Positions 1 through 7,663 of a stretch of DNA of 64,000 nucleotides are shown in pieces. The translations under genes and the position numbers were made by a program. A model generated the notes under the pieces. The model was given only the letters and a program-made list of their open reading frames with translations. It was not told the origin of the DNA and made no database searches. Each line of letters opens with the position of its first letter. Within the stretch, counting starts at the first letter, position 1. This DNA comes from Kofleriaceae bacterium (GTDB taxonomy: Bacteria; Myxococcota_A; Polyangia; Haliangiales; Haliangiaceae), in NCBI GenBank assembly GCA_020633495.1, contig JACKDR010000025.1, positions 57,491-121,490 of the forward strand, written 5' to 3'.

Positions 1-45
1 GAGAGATCCGAGGAACAACGCGAACGTGATCGGGGCGGCGCGCAT
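1..45 (-). CDS. N-terminus of a secreted or lipoprotein gene, cut by the window edge
   Basis: Reading leftwards from the ATG at 45-43 gives MRAAPITFALFLGSL, which looks like the start of a signal peptide, and the frame runs off the window. A TAGGCT box lies just upstream on the minus strand (plus positions 53-58), the same leaderless-type signal seen before many genes here. It lies downstream of the Pro-rich gene at 86-535 on the same strand. Only 15 codons are visible, so the product cannot be named. Confidence 0.45.
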   Translation of the reverse strand, partial: MRAAPITFALFLGSL

Positions 46-85
46 GCGCCGAGCCTATCGCGATCGGCGTCGCCGCCGTCGGGGA

Positions 86-535
86 TCAGAACCGGAACGT
101 CGGCGAGTGGATGATCGTCTGCTGCGCGGCGACGCCGGGATCGATCTGCGGGATGGCGAGGCGCTCGCGCTCGGCCTGTTCGGCGACGCCCATGGGATCG
201 CGGAGCCACGGGTTGACCGCGTCGTCGAGCGGGCCGGGCAGGCCGTGCAGCTGCAGCGGCGGCAGGCCCGGCGCCAGGCCGGGCTGCAGGTACGGCGGCA
301 CGCCGGGCGGCCCGGGCATGTCCGGCAGCGGCGGCAGGCCGGGCATCGGCGGATCGGTGTAGTGGCCGAACGCCAGCGCCATGGCCGACGGCGAGCCGCC
401 GCCGGGGCCGAGGAACTGCGGGTCGAGCGTGAGGTGCGAGTCGCCGCCCAGCGACAGCGGCGGCGGGCCAGGCATCGTCAGCTCCGGCATCTGGAGCTGG
501 ACGTCGGGGACCGGGGGCAGGTCGTAGTCGGCCAT
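86..535 (-). CDS. Proline-rich hypothetical protein
   Basis: The 149-residue product is dominated by Pro, Gly and Leu, with segments such as PGPPPLSLGG and PGLPPLPDMPGPPG, and ends in a less biased tail (VAEQAERERLAIPQIDPG). There is no signal peptide, membrane segment or recognisable catalytic motif. I chose the ATG at 535 because a TACGAT box sits about a dozen bases before it; two further in-frame ATGs upstream (547 and 568) have weaker context. Low-complexity Pro-rich proteins can be surface, adaptor or injected-cargo proteins; none of these roles is demonstrated. Function unknown. Confidence 0.55.
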   Translation of the reverse strand: MADYDLPPVPDVQLQMPELTMPGPPPLSLGGDSHLTLDPQFLGPGGGSPSAMALAFGHYTDPPMPGLPPLPDMPGPPGVPPYLQPGLAPGLPPLQLHGLPGPLDDAVNPWLRDPMGVAEQAERERLAIPQIDPGVAAQQTIIHSPTFRF

Positions 536-699
536 GGCGCGATCCATCGTACGCCCACGCGGCGGCATGGGTTCCCTGGGAAGCCACCGCGGGTCGGGTG
601 CGGATCGTGCGCGGACCCGGTCACACTCGGCGCGCCGGTTCCGTTATGTGAAGGAGGGCGGCGGACGTCGCCCACCCACGACCCCTCAGGAGCTCCCGA

Positions 700-1248
700 A
701 TGCGATTCCATGTAGCCAGGATGATTGTCGTCTCCGCGGTCCTCGCCGCCGCCTGCGCCGGCTCGGCGCCGCCGCCGGTGTGCCCGCCCGGGGCCCGCGC
801 CGCCGCCGCGGAGGCCCCGGGCGCGCCCGCGGACGAGGCCGCGCCCCACGCCGCCGGGCTTCAGATCAAGCTGACGACCGTCTACGTCGACGACCAGGAC
901 CGAGCGCTGCGCTTCTACACGGAGGTGCTCGGCTTCGCCAAGAAGGACGACGTTCGCAACGGCACCTACCGGTGGCTCACCGTGACCGCGCCGGGCGACG
1001 GTGACGGCGGCGCGCTGCAGCTGGCCCTGAACGACGCGCCGGCGGCGAAGGCGTACCAGAAGGCGCTGTTCCAGCAGGGCCAGCCCGCGGTGATGTTCTT
1101 CACCGACGATCTCGCCGCCGACGTCGCCCTCATCGGCGCAGCCGGCGCCGAGATCACGCTGCCGCCGACCAAGGTGACGGGATCGACGATCGCGATGCTG
1201 AAGGACACCTGCGGCAACCTGGTCCAGCTCACCGAGCTGGCACGCTGA
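700..1248 (+). CDS. VOC family (glyoxalase/bleomycin-resistance fold) lipoprotein
   Basis: The 182-residue product has an N-terminal hydrophobic segment ending in a lipobox-like LAAAC (Cys about 19), a short Ala/Pro linker, and one VOC domain at about residues 55-180. Typical features are VYVDDQDRALRFYTEVLGF near the domain start and DTCGNLVQL at its end. VOC domains bind a metal and act on, or sequester, small molecules, but the substrate cannot be read from sequence. An AGGAG Shine-Dalgarno motif precedes the ATG at 700. The VOC protein at 2152-2544 is a close paralogue without the export signal, and an ECF sigma gene lies between the two. Confidence 0.8.
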   Translation: MRFHVARMIVVSAVLAAACAGSAPPPVCPPGARAAAAEAPGAPADEAAPHAAGLQIKLTTVYVDDQDRALRFYTEVLGFAKKDDVRNGTYRWLTVTAPGDGDGGALQLALNDAPAAKAYQKALFQQGQPAVMFFTDDLAADVALIGAAGAEITLPPTKVTGSTIAMLKDTCGNLVQLTELAR

Positions 1249-1286
1249 GCGTGGGCGCGGCGCGCCGGGCGTCGTAGGCTCGCGCC

Positions 1287-2123
1287 GTGGTGATCGACTT
1301 CGAGGAGCACCGCGGCCACCTCCGCGGCGTCGCGTACCGCATGCTGGGCTCGCTGGCCGAGGCCGACGACGCGGTGCAGGAGGCGTGGCTGCGCCTCGAC
1401 CGCGCCGCCCCCGACGAGCTGGCGAACCCGCGCGGCTGGCTCACCACCGTCGTCGCGCGGCTCTGCCTCGACATGCTGCGCACGCGCGCGTCGCGGCGCG
1501 AGGAGCCGCTGGCGGCGCGCCCCGATCGCGCCGCCGCCGGCGACGCCGAGCAGGAGCTGGTCCTCGCCGACGACGTCGGCCTGGCGCTGCTGGTCGTGCT
1601 CGATCGCCTCGAGCCGGCCGAGCGGCTGGCGTTCGTGCTGCACGATCTGTTCGACGTGCCGTTCGACGAGATCGCCCCGATCGTGGCGCGCTCGCCCGAG
1701 GCGGCCCGGCAGCTGGCGAGCCGGGCGCGCCGGCGGGTCCGCGGCGCGACGCCGCGCGACGCCGAGCTCGCCGGCCAGCGCCACGTCGTCGAGTCGTTCA
1801 TCGCGGCGCTGCGGCGCGGCGACGTCGAGGGCCTGATCGCGGTGCTGGCCCCGGAGGTCGTGGTCCGCACCGGCGACGACGCTGGCACCGTGCGCGAGGT
1901 CCGCGGCGCCCGCACCTGGGCGACCGGCGCGGTGGCGTACGGCCAGCTCGCGACCCGCATGGCCCCGGCGCTGATCGACGGCGCCATCGGCCTGGTGATG
2001 GCGCCGAAGGGCCGGCTGCTGCGGGCGCTGCGCTTCACCTTCGACGGCGGGCGGATCGCGTCCGCCGAGGTCATCGCCGACCGGGCGCGGCTCGACGCGC
2101 TCGACATCGCGACGCCCCCGTGA
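1287..2123 (+). CDS. ECF RNA polymerase sigma factor, ECF41/SigJ-like
   Basis: The 278-residue product has sigma region 2 at about residues 8-75 (HRGHLRGVAYRMLGSLAEAD, then VQEAWLRL), sigma region 4 at about 100-155 (LEPAERLAFVLHDLFDVPFD), and a C-terminal SnoaL/NTF2-like extension of about 115 residues with the DGGR segment typical of ECF41-type factors. In that family the extension regulates the sigma factor in place of a separate anti-sigma protein. Start is GTG at 1287; a TAGGCT box about 8 bases upstream suggests a leaderless transcript. ECF41 genes often sit beside oxidoreductase or COE-type genes; here both neighbours are VOC proteins, plausible regulon members by position only. Confidence 0.88.
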   Translation: MVIDFEEHRGHLRGVAYRMLGSLAEADDAVQEAWLRLDRAAPDELANPRGWLTTVVARLCLDMLRTRASRREEPLAARPDRAAAGDAEQELVLADDVGLALLVVLDRLEPAERLAFVLHDLFDVPFDEIAPIVARSPEAARQLASRARRRVRGATPRDAELAGQRHVVESFIAALRRGDVEGLIAVLAPEVVVRTGDDAGTVREVRGARTWATGAVAYGQLATRMAPALIDGAIGLVMAPKGRLLRALRFTFDGGRIASAEVIADRARLDALDIATPP

Positions 2124-2151
2124 GCGTCCGACCGCCGCCAGGCGGCGGCGC

Positions 2152-2544
2152 CTACCAGCGCGCCAGCTGGGTCAGCTGCAGCAGGTTGCCGCAGGTGTCC
2201 TCGACCTTGGCGATGGTCGAGCCGGTCGCCTTCGTGGGCGGCGTCGTGAACTGGCCGCCGGCGGCCTCGATGCGGGCGACGTCGGCGGCGAGGTCGTCGG
2301 TGAACAGCATCAGCGCCGGCTGGCCCTGCTGGAACCGCGCCTGCTGGTAGGCCTTCGCCGCCGGGTCGTCGGCGAGCGCGAGCTGCAGCTCGGGGCCGTC
2401 GGGATCGTCGGGGGCGGTCACGGTGAGCCACCGGAACGTCCCCTGGCTGAAGTCGGCCTTCTTGGTGAAGCCGAGCACCTCCGTGTAGAAGCGCAGGGCC
2501 TGGGCCTGATCGTCGACGTGCACCGTGGTCAGCTTGATCTTCAT
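2152..2544 (-). CDS. VOC family protein
   Basis: A single cytoplasmic VOC domain of 130 residues, starting MKIKLTTVHVDDQ and ending DTCGNLLQLTQLARW. It is strongly similar along its length to the VOC domain of the lipoprotein at 700-1248 (shared LRFYTEVLGF, FRWLTVTAP, QLAL, FQQGQPA, DDLAADVA and TPPTKATGSTIA segments), so the two are recent paralogues. The start at 2544 is the first Met before the beta-strand that opens the fold. The gene converges on the ECF41 gene. Substrate unknown. Confidence 0.82.
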   Translation of the reverse strand: MKIKLTTVHVDDQAQALRFYTEVLGFTKKADFSQGTFRWLTVTAPDDPDGPELQLALADDPAAKAYQQARFQQGQPALMLFTDDLAADVARIEAAGGQFTTPPTKATGSTIAKVEDTCGNLLQLTQLARW

Positions 2545-2689
2545 GGGTCTGGTCTCGTCCTGGAAGGTTGGCGGCGGCGAGCGCCGTACCCGGATGACGG
2601 ATGGGGCGCCGCCGATGTGACCGGGACGCGCCCGATCCCCGCGGCGCGCCCGCGCGGGTATCATCGGGCCCCCCCGATCGCGAGGCAGC

Positions 2690-3112
2690 ATGAAGAAGAC
2701 GCAACCGAAGGCGGCCGGCGCCAGCGCCGACGCCTCCACCCTGATCAGCGCGCGGATCGCCGAGCTCGACGACTGGCGCGGCGAGACCCTGGCCCGGGTG
2801 CGGGCCCTGATCCACGAGGCCGTCCCCGACGTGGTCGAGGAGTGGAAGTGGCGCGGGACCCCGGTGTGGGAGCGCGACGGCGGCATCTGCACCGGCGAGT
2901 CGTACAAGGCGGTCGTGAAGCTGACGTTCCACAAGGGCGCGTCGCTGCCGGACCCGGCCAGGCTGTTCAACTCGAGCCTGGACGGCAACGTCCGCCGCGC
3001 CATCGACATCCGCGAGGGCGAGACGCTGAACGCCCGGGCCTTCAAGACCCTGATCAAGGCGGCGGCCGCGCTCAACGCGGCCGGCAAGAAGAAGCCCGCG
3101 AAGCGGACGTGA
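2690..3112 (+). CDS. DUF1801 domain-containing protein
   Basis: The 140-residue product has a Lys/Ala-rich N-terminus followed by a DUF1801 (YdhG-like) domain at about residues 20-125: ELDDWRGETLARVRALIHEA, EWKWRGTPVWERDG, KLTFHKGASLPDP, and a C-terminal KTLIKAAAALN helix. Members are small cytoplasmic proteins of unsettled biochemical role, related in fold to YjbR and frataxin-like domains. A TATCAT box lies upstream. The Lys-rich tail (GKKKPAKRT) may bind nucleic acid; that is a guess. Confidence 0.75.
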   Translation: MKKTQPKAAGASADASTLISARIAELDDWRGETLARVRALIHEAVPDVVEEWKWRGTPVWERDGGICTGESYKAVVKLTFHKGASLPDPARLFNSSLDGNVRRAIDIREGETLNARAFKTLIKAAAALNAAGKKKPAKRT

Positions 3113-3168
3113 GCCGTCGCCCGCGGCGGTGCCGGGTGGCGGCGCCGCGGGTACGCTGGCGGTGACGC

Positions 3169-3735
3169 ATGCCGGACTTCGCCTCCCTGGTCAGCCACGC
3201 CCACTGGCCCGCGTTCGTCGCCGGCGGCGCCGCGCTGGTGACGACGCTGCAGCTGGCGGTGTGGCGCCGGACGCGGCTGGCGCGGGCCCGGGTCGCCGCC
3301 GCGCTGGCGGCGCCGGTGACGCCGCGCGCGGCCTGGGTCGACGGCGGCGACGTGGTGCTGCGCGGCACCCTGCGGGCGGAGCGCCGGATCTCCGCGATCG
3401 CCGGCATGGGCTACGCCGGTGGTCGCGAGCAGCAGGAGCTCGGCTACGACGCCGTCGACGCCGCCGCGATCGAGGTCGAAGGCGAGCGGGTCGCGCTCGG
3501 CGAGCCGCTCGCGGTGGTGGTCGGCAGCCACGTCATCCGGCACCACGAGCTGCCGCGCGACCGGTTCGAGGCCGCGTCGCTGGTCCGCGACCGGGTGCGC
3601 CGCGCCACCGAGCTGCACCTGTGGCGCGGCGGCGTCGACGGCTACCACGAGCGGCGGATCGCCGACGGCGAGCAGGTGCTGGCGCGCGGCCGGCTGGTGC
3701 GCGCCGCGGCGCGCCCGGCCGACGCGGCCCCCTGA
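3169..3735 (+). CDS. Membrane-anchored hypothetical protein, probably frameshifted near its 3' end
   Basis: The 188-residue frame has one N-terminal membrane segment (about 13-31, PAFVAGGAALVTTLQLAVW) followed by a soluble domain with a run of beta-strand-like segments reminiscent of GIDE-type membrane proteins, a weak resemblance. The frame closes at TGA 3733-3735 after a run of five C. Skipping one base there enters a frame that runs to 3994, encoding a long Asp-Ala repeat, a short domain (WRLVPAGRAVELAAVAG) and a second membrane helix (VVVGAATFALTAVLMAWW). A two-helix protein spanning 3169-3994 is the likely ancestral form. A TACGCT box precedes the start. Confidence 0.6.
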   Translation: MPDFASLVSHAHWPAFVAGGAALVTTLQLAVWRRTRLARARVAAALAAPVTPRAAWVDGGDVVLRGTLRAERRISAIAGMGYAGGREQQELGYDAVDAAAIEVEGERVALGEPLAVVVGSHVIRHHELPRDRFEAASLVRDRVRRATELHLWRGGVDGYHERRIADGEQVLARGRLVRAAARPADAAP

Positions 3736-3822
<87 letters not shown>

Positions 3823-4009
3823 GGTCGCGGGCGACGGCTGGCGTCTGGTGCCGGCGGGCCGCGCGGTCGAGCTGGCCGCGGTGGCGGGCGTCGTCGATCC
3901 GGTGCAGCTGCCGCCGCAGAGCGCGATGGGCAGCGCGGTGGTGGTCGGCGCCGCGACGTTCGCGCTGACCGCGGTGCTGATGGCGTGGTGGTGAGCCGGC
4001 CCGTCCAGA

Positions 4010-5173
4010 TCAGGGCTGGATCGACTGGATGATCGGGCCGAGGAACGCGGCGTCGTCCCAGCTGTCGGGCGGGGTCGTGCCGGCGTCCTGGACCAGGCCC
4101 TCGCTGGGGTAGCGGTCGAACAGGTTCGGCACCGCGATCGAGTCGCCCGGCGACTTGAAGTAGTAGCCGTTGCGGACCACGACCAGATCGAGGCTGGGGA
4201 TGACGTAGGTCCACTGGCCGTCGTGGCCGATCGCCGCGTAGGTGTCGGCGGGCAGCGCCGGGTCGGTGGCGCCGAGGCGCCACCACATGTAGCCGTAGCC
4301 GGCGTACGCCGGCGACGGCGCGGTCGACGCCGCGACCCAGTCGGCCGACACCACGCGCGTGCCGTCGCGCTCGCCGCCGTCGAGGTAGAGCTGGCCGAAG
4401 CGCGCGAAGTCGCGGCTGCGCATGTCGAGGCAGCAGTAGGTCAGCGTGTTGCCGGTGGCGTCGCGCCACCAGTCGGCGGTCTCGATGCCCAGGGGCGCGA
4501 ACAGCGCCTGCTGCGCGAACTCGCCGGCGGTCATGCCGGTGGCGCCCTCGAGCACCGCCGACAGCAGCATCGCGTCGCCGCTGGAGTAGTTGAAGTGCTC
4601 GCCGGGCGGGTACGCGACCGGCTGGCCCTCGACGACCTCGAGCTGGCTGCCCTCGGTGACGACCATCGCGATCACGTCGGAGTCGTTGAACTCGGAGATC
4701 GCGTACGACTCCAGCCAGTCGAGGCCCGAGGTCATCGTCAGCACCGAGCGCAGCGTGATCGCGGCGTGGTCGGTGCCCTGCCACGACGGCAGGTAGTCGG
4801 CGACCGGCACGTCGAGGCTGGGGATCAGGCCGCGATCGAGCGCGATGCCGATGGTCGCCGACGTCACGCTCTTGGCCATCGACCAGCTCGCGGCGTACGA
4901 GCTGGCGTCGGCGTGATCCCAGTACCACTCGGCGGCGATCCGGCCGTGCCGGACCACGACCACGCCCTGGGTGTTCTTGCCGTCGGCGAAGGCGTAGGCG
5001 CGCGCGCCGTCGAGGACCTGCGGGTCCATGCCCTCGGCCTCGGGGCTGGTCACCACCCAGCCGTCGTCGAGGTCGGCGGCGGCGCCGCCATCGTCGCCAC
5101 AGGCCGCGACCCCGGCGAGGGCGAGGGCGCCGGCGAGGATCAGCAGGGACGGGCGGAGCAGGGAGCGGTGCAT
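4010..5173 (-). CDS. Serine hydrolase of the beta-lactamase / penicillin-binding-protein fold, lipoprotein
   Basis: The 387-residue product has a signal peptide ending in lipobox AGVAAC (Cys25). The hydrolase domain covers about residues 40-385, with the catalytic S98-M-A-K101 (SxxK), the Y196-S-S triad, and a late GHDGQW in the position of the KTG box. This suits class C-like esterases and D-peptidases rather than true beta-lactamases; in the related nylon-oligomer hydrolase group the substrates are esters or amides. The start at 5173 has a GGAGG Shine-Dalgarno motif 6 bases upstream; an earlier in-frame start at 5236 lacks one and would bury the signal peptide. Confidence 0.85.
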   Translation of the reverse strand: MHRSLLRPSLLILAGALALAGVAACGDDGGAAADLDDGWVVTSPEAEGMDPQVLDGARAYAFADGKNTQGVVVVRHGRIAAEWYWDHADASSYAASWSMAKSVTSATIGIALDRGLIPSLDVPVADYLPSWQGTDHAAITLRSVLTMTSGLDWLESYAISEFNDSDVIAMVVTEGSQLEVVEGQPVAYPPGEHFNYSSGDAMLLSAVLEGATGMTAGEFAQQALFAPLGIETADWWRDATGNTLTYCCLDMRSRDFARFGQLYLDGGERDGTRVVSADWVAASTAPSPAYAGYGYMWWRLGATDPALPADTYAAIGHDGQWTYVIPSLDLVVVRNGYYFKSPGDSIAVPNLFDRYPSEGLVQDAGTTPPDSWDDAAFLGPIIQSIQP

Positions 5174-5266
5174 CGGGACCTCCGGGGCGGATCTGCAGCA
5201 TCCGTAGCACGGCCGGGGCCGCCACCGGCGGCCCACCTGTGTGTGCGACCGGTCGCTGAGCGCGAC

Positions 5267-5890
5267 TCAGGTCGCGAATGCGCGGGCGTCGTCGTCGCGG
5301 AACCGGATGAAGACGGCGTCGGCCTCGCTGACCAGGGTGTCGCCGGCGTGGCAGTCGCCGCGCACGAACACCTTGCGATCCTCGGTGCGCTCGACCCAGG
5401 CCGCGAACCGCAGCTCGGTGTGCAGCGGCGTGATCCGGCGATACGCGGTGGTCAGCGACCGGGTGTGGCCGGGGATACCGGCGGCGACCGCGGCGAACGC
5501 CAGGATCTGGTCGAAGACCATCGCGACGACGCCGCCGTGGACGCCGCCGGGAGGGCCCTCGTAGGGCAGGCCGAACGTGACCGTGCCGTAGGCCTTGCCG
5601 TCGTCGATGTGCATGATGACCGGCGCGGCGATCGGGTTGTAGGGTCCGCTGATCACGCCCCACGGCAGGATCGTCGCCAGGTCGCCGTCGACCGGCGCCG
5701 CGTACGCGGGGAACGGGCGCTGGCCGGCGTGGGCGGCGGCGCGGGCGCGCAGCGCGTCGGCGTCGGCGGCCAGCGCCTCGAGCTCGGCCAGGGGCGCGGT
5801 CAGGGCGACCGACGACTCGACCAGGGACCGCAGGCTGGACGCCAGGCGCCGCAGGGCGTCCTTGTGCTGATCTCCGAAGGGCTCGTCCAT
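5267..5890 (-). CDS. PaaI-type hotdog-fold acyl-CoA thioesterase
   Basis: The 207-residue product has a helical N-terminal extension (about 1-70) and a hotdog domain (about 85-200). GPPGGVHGGVVAMVFDQILA contains the conserved HGG loop and the catalytic Asp position of PaaI/4HBT thioesterases. These enzymes hydrolyse acyl- or aryl-CoA thioesters in the cytoplasm; the substrate is not readable. A perfect 20-bp palindrome begins 5 bases upstream of the start codon, so the gene is probably repressed by a TetR-type or similar dimeric regulator encoded elsewhere. Confidence 0.82.
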   Translation of the reverse strand: MDEPFGDQHKDALRRLASSLRSLVESSVALTAPLAELEALAADADALRARAAAHAGQRPFPAYAAPVDGDLATILPWGVISGPYNPIAAPVIMHIDDGKAYGTVTFGLPYEGPPGGVHGGVVAMVFDQILAFAAVAAGIPGHTRSLTTAYRRITPLHTELRFAAWVERTEDRKVFVRGDCHAGDTLVSEADAVFIRFRDDDARAFAT

Positions 5891-5895
5891 GGTAG

Positions 5896-5915
5896 GAGTG
5901 AAACATGTTTCACTC
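5896..5915. promoter_or_regulatory. Perfect 20-bp palindromic operator
   Basis: GAGTGAAACATGTTTCACTC is its own reverse complement. It abuts the start of the hotdog thioesterase gene and is far more AT-rich than its surroundings. The size and symmetry fit a dimeric repressor of the TetR class that governs acyl-CoA metabolism genes; no regulator gene is adjacent. Confidence 0.65.
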
Positions 5916-6045
5916 GACCAGGGGTGGCGACCGAAGCGGATTCGGGGCCGGCCGCGGCGCGGCCCCGCCGGGCGGGCCGATCGCGGCGCGAGCGGGTGGC
6001 GGTTTGGCCGCCGGCGACGGCCCGGATTCCGCTACCGTCGGCCGC

Positions 6046-7230
6046 GTGAAGCCCGCGTCGATCGCTGCGCTGCTGCTCGCCCTCCTGTCCACCGCCGGCT
6101 GCCCCAGCTCGGGCGCCGGCGCCGGCGCCGACGCCCGGGTCGCCAGCGACGGCGGCGGCGCCGCCGACGCCGACCGGACCCGGCCCGACGCCGGCGGGAC
6201 CACGGCGGCGTGCCCCGACGGCCAGGTCGCCACCGCCGTCGCCAGCAACGGCGAGCTGACCTGCGGCACCGTCGACGACGCCACCGCGGTCGCGGTGCGG
6301 TCGCGGTGCGCGGTGTACGTGGGGCAGCGCGACAGCTGCGACGGCTGCACCGACGGCCCCGCCAAGTGGAGCGAGATCGATCCGCTGGGCTGCTCGCCCG
6401 GTTCCGGCGGCGGCAACGCGTGCATCGCGGCGACGCTCGACGACCCCGAGGCGCCGGTGACGCTGGCGACGCTCGATCTCGACGGCGACGTCAACGACGA
6501 CGACAAGCTGTTCACGACGCTGCACTGCATCCTGGCGCCGCGGCCGCTGCAGCCGGCGCCGTGCGCGCCGGGCTGGGCGGTCCACGGTCGCTCCGGTGAC
6601 GCGTGGATGTGCGCGCCGATCTCCGAGGCCGCGGTGGGCTACGTCGGCTCGCGCTGCGCGGTCTACCTGGGCTGGCAGGACTCGTGCGACGGCTGCACGA
6701 CGCCGCCCGCCAAGTGGGGCCACGCCAACGACGCCGCCTGCGTCAACGGCGCCGGCGCCGACGACACCTGCGTGACGACGACGCTGGGCGGCGAGACCGT
6801 CAACCTGATCGGGATCAACACCGACGGCGACGTCGACGGCAACGACAAGCTCCACCTCGGGCTGGCGTGCGAGCCGCCCGCCGCTGCCGGCGTGACGTCG
6901 ACGACGATGTGCCCCGACGGCCTGTTCGTGACCGGCACCAGCGCCGACGGCAGCTTCACCTGCGGCGATCCGGCGGCGGCGTTCGCGGCCTACCTGGGCA
7001 GCCAGTGCTCGCTGTTCTTCGGCTGGCGCGACAGCTGCGACGCCTGCACCGGCGCGCCGACCAAGTGGGGCCAGGTCAGCGTCGGCACCTGCGCCACCGG
7101 CGTCGGCGCCGACGACACCTGCACCGAGATGACGCTCGACGGCACCGCGGTGCAGATGTTCGGGCTCAACACCGACGGTGACGTCAACTCCGACGACACG
7201 CTCTACGTCGGCTTCCGCTGCGCGCCGTAG
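6046..7230 (+). CDS. Cys-rich triplicated lipoprotein of unknown function
   Basis: The 394-residue product starts at GTG (VKPASIAALLLALLSTAGC) with a lipobox Cys about 19, then an Ala/Gly/Asp linker. Three modules of about 110-120 residues follow, each opening with CPDG or similar, then SRCAVYVGQRDSCDGCT (second copy SRCAVYLGWQDSCDGCT, third SQCSLFFGWRDSCDACT), then P-x-KW, then ADDTC and NTDGDVnxDDkL before a closing Cys. The spaced Cys suggest disulfides, and DGDVNSDD resembles a calcium-binding loop. A surface or periplasmic binding role is an inference. A TACCGT box precedes the GTG. Confidence 0.7.
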   Translation: MKPASIAALLLALLSTAGCPSSGAGAGADARVASDGGGAADADRTRPDAGGTTAACPDGQVATAVASNGELTCGTVDDATAVAVRSRCAVYVGQRDSCDGCTDGPAKWSEIDPLGCSPGSGGGNACIAATLDDPEAPVTLATLDLDGDVNDDDKLFTTLHCILAPRPLQPAPCAPGWAVHGRSGDAWMCAPISEAAVGYVGSRCAVYLGWQDSCDGCTTPPAKWGHANDAACVNGAGADDTCVTTTLGGETVNLIGINTDGDVDGNDKLHLGLACEPPAAAGVTSTTMCPDGLFVTGTSADGSFTCGDPAAAFAAYLGSQCSLFFGWRDSCDACTGAPTKWGQVSVGTCATGVGADDTCTEMTLDGTAVQMFGLNTDGDVNSDDTLYVGFRCAP

Positions 7231-7253
7231 CGGCGGCGCGCGCGGTCATCGCG

Positions 7254-7326
7254 TACCGGGTGAGGGAATCGAACCCTCCGTGGGCGGTGTGTAGGACCGC
7301 TCTCGCCCCCAGGCGAGCTCCCCGGC
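7254..7326 (-). tRNA. tRNA-Val(TAC), last gene of the tRNA array
   Basis: Complete cloverleaf: acceptor GCCGGGG/ACCCGGT, D arm CTCG/CGAG with GG in the loop, anticodon arm GCGGT/ACCGC with loop CCTACAC, T arm GAGGG-TTCGATT-CCCTC, discriminator A, no encoded CCA. Unusual: position 33 is C instead of U, and position 8 is A rather than U. Confidence 0.85.
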
Positions 7327-7350
7327 GAGGACGCGCGTGACCGCGCGCGG

Positions 7351-7421
7351 TACCACCGCCAGGGATCGAACCTGGCCAGCAGGCTTCGTAGGCCTGAGCT
7401 GTCGTCCAGACAGACGGTGGT
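7351..7421 (-). tRNA. tRNA-Arg(ACG), colinear copy
   Basis: Acceptor ACCACCG/CGGTGGT, D arm TGTC/GACA with a five-base loop, anticodon stem CAGGC/GCCTG with loop CTACGAA, T arm CCAGG-TTCGATC-CCTGG, discriminator A, no CCA. The anticodon loop is identical to that of the permuted tRNA at 7664-7805, but the stems differ. Confidence 0.85.
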
Positions 7422-7427
7422 GGGTCG

Positions 7428-7500
7428 AGCCGTCGCGGGGGATCGAACCCCGACCTGTCGCGTACCAGGCGACCGTGCGCACCAGCGGCACTGCGGCGGC
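7428..7500 (-). tRNA. tRNA-Thr(GGT)
   Basis: Acceptor GCCGCCG/CGACGGC with one mismatch, D arm GTGC/GCGC, anticodon stem GTCGC/GCGAC with loop CTGGTAC, T arm CGGGG-TTCGATC-CCCCG, discriminator T, no CCA. Only 6 bases separate it from the Arg gene. Confidence 0.82.
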
Positions 7501-7505
7501 GGCGG

Positions 7506-7577
7506 CGGCTCGTACGGGAGTCGAACCCGTTTCACTCGATGGACAGTCGAGCTGCGATCCCGATCGCATCACGAGCC
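7506..7577 (-). tRNA. tRNA-Asp(GTC)
   Basis: All stems pair perfectly: acceptor GGCTCGT/ACGAGCC, D arm TGCG/CGCA, anticodon stem CTCGA/TCGAG with loop CTGTCCA, T arm ACGGG-TTCGACT-CCCGT. The discriminator is G, as expected for Asp. No CCA is encoded, and positions 8-9 are GA instead of UA. Confidence 0.87.
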
Positions 7578-7587
7578 ATGGCGGCGG

Positions 7588-7659
7588 TGGGTCCAGAGAG
7601 GATCGAACTCTCGTCTCTCGCTTATCGGGCGAACGCTCTGGCCGTTGAGCTATGGACCC
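7588..7659 (-). tRNA. tRNA-Ile(GAT)
   Basis: The most canonical member: acceptor GGGTCCA/TGGACCC, U8-A9, D arm GCTC/GAGC with loop AACGGCCA, T arm GAGAG-TTCGATC-CTCTC, discriminator A, no CCA. The anticodon loop is CCGATAA, so position 33 is C. Confidence 0.87.
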
Positions 7660-7663
7660 AGGC

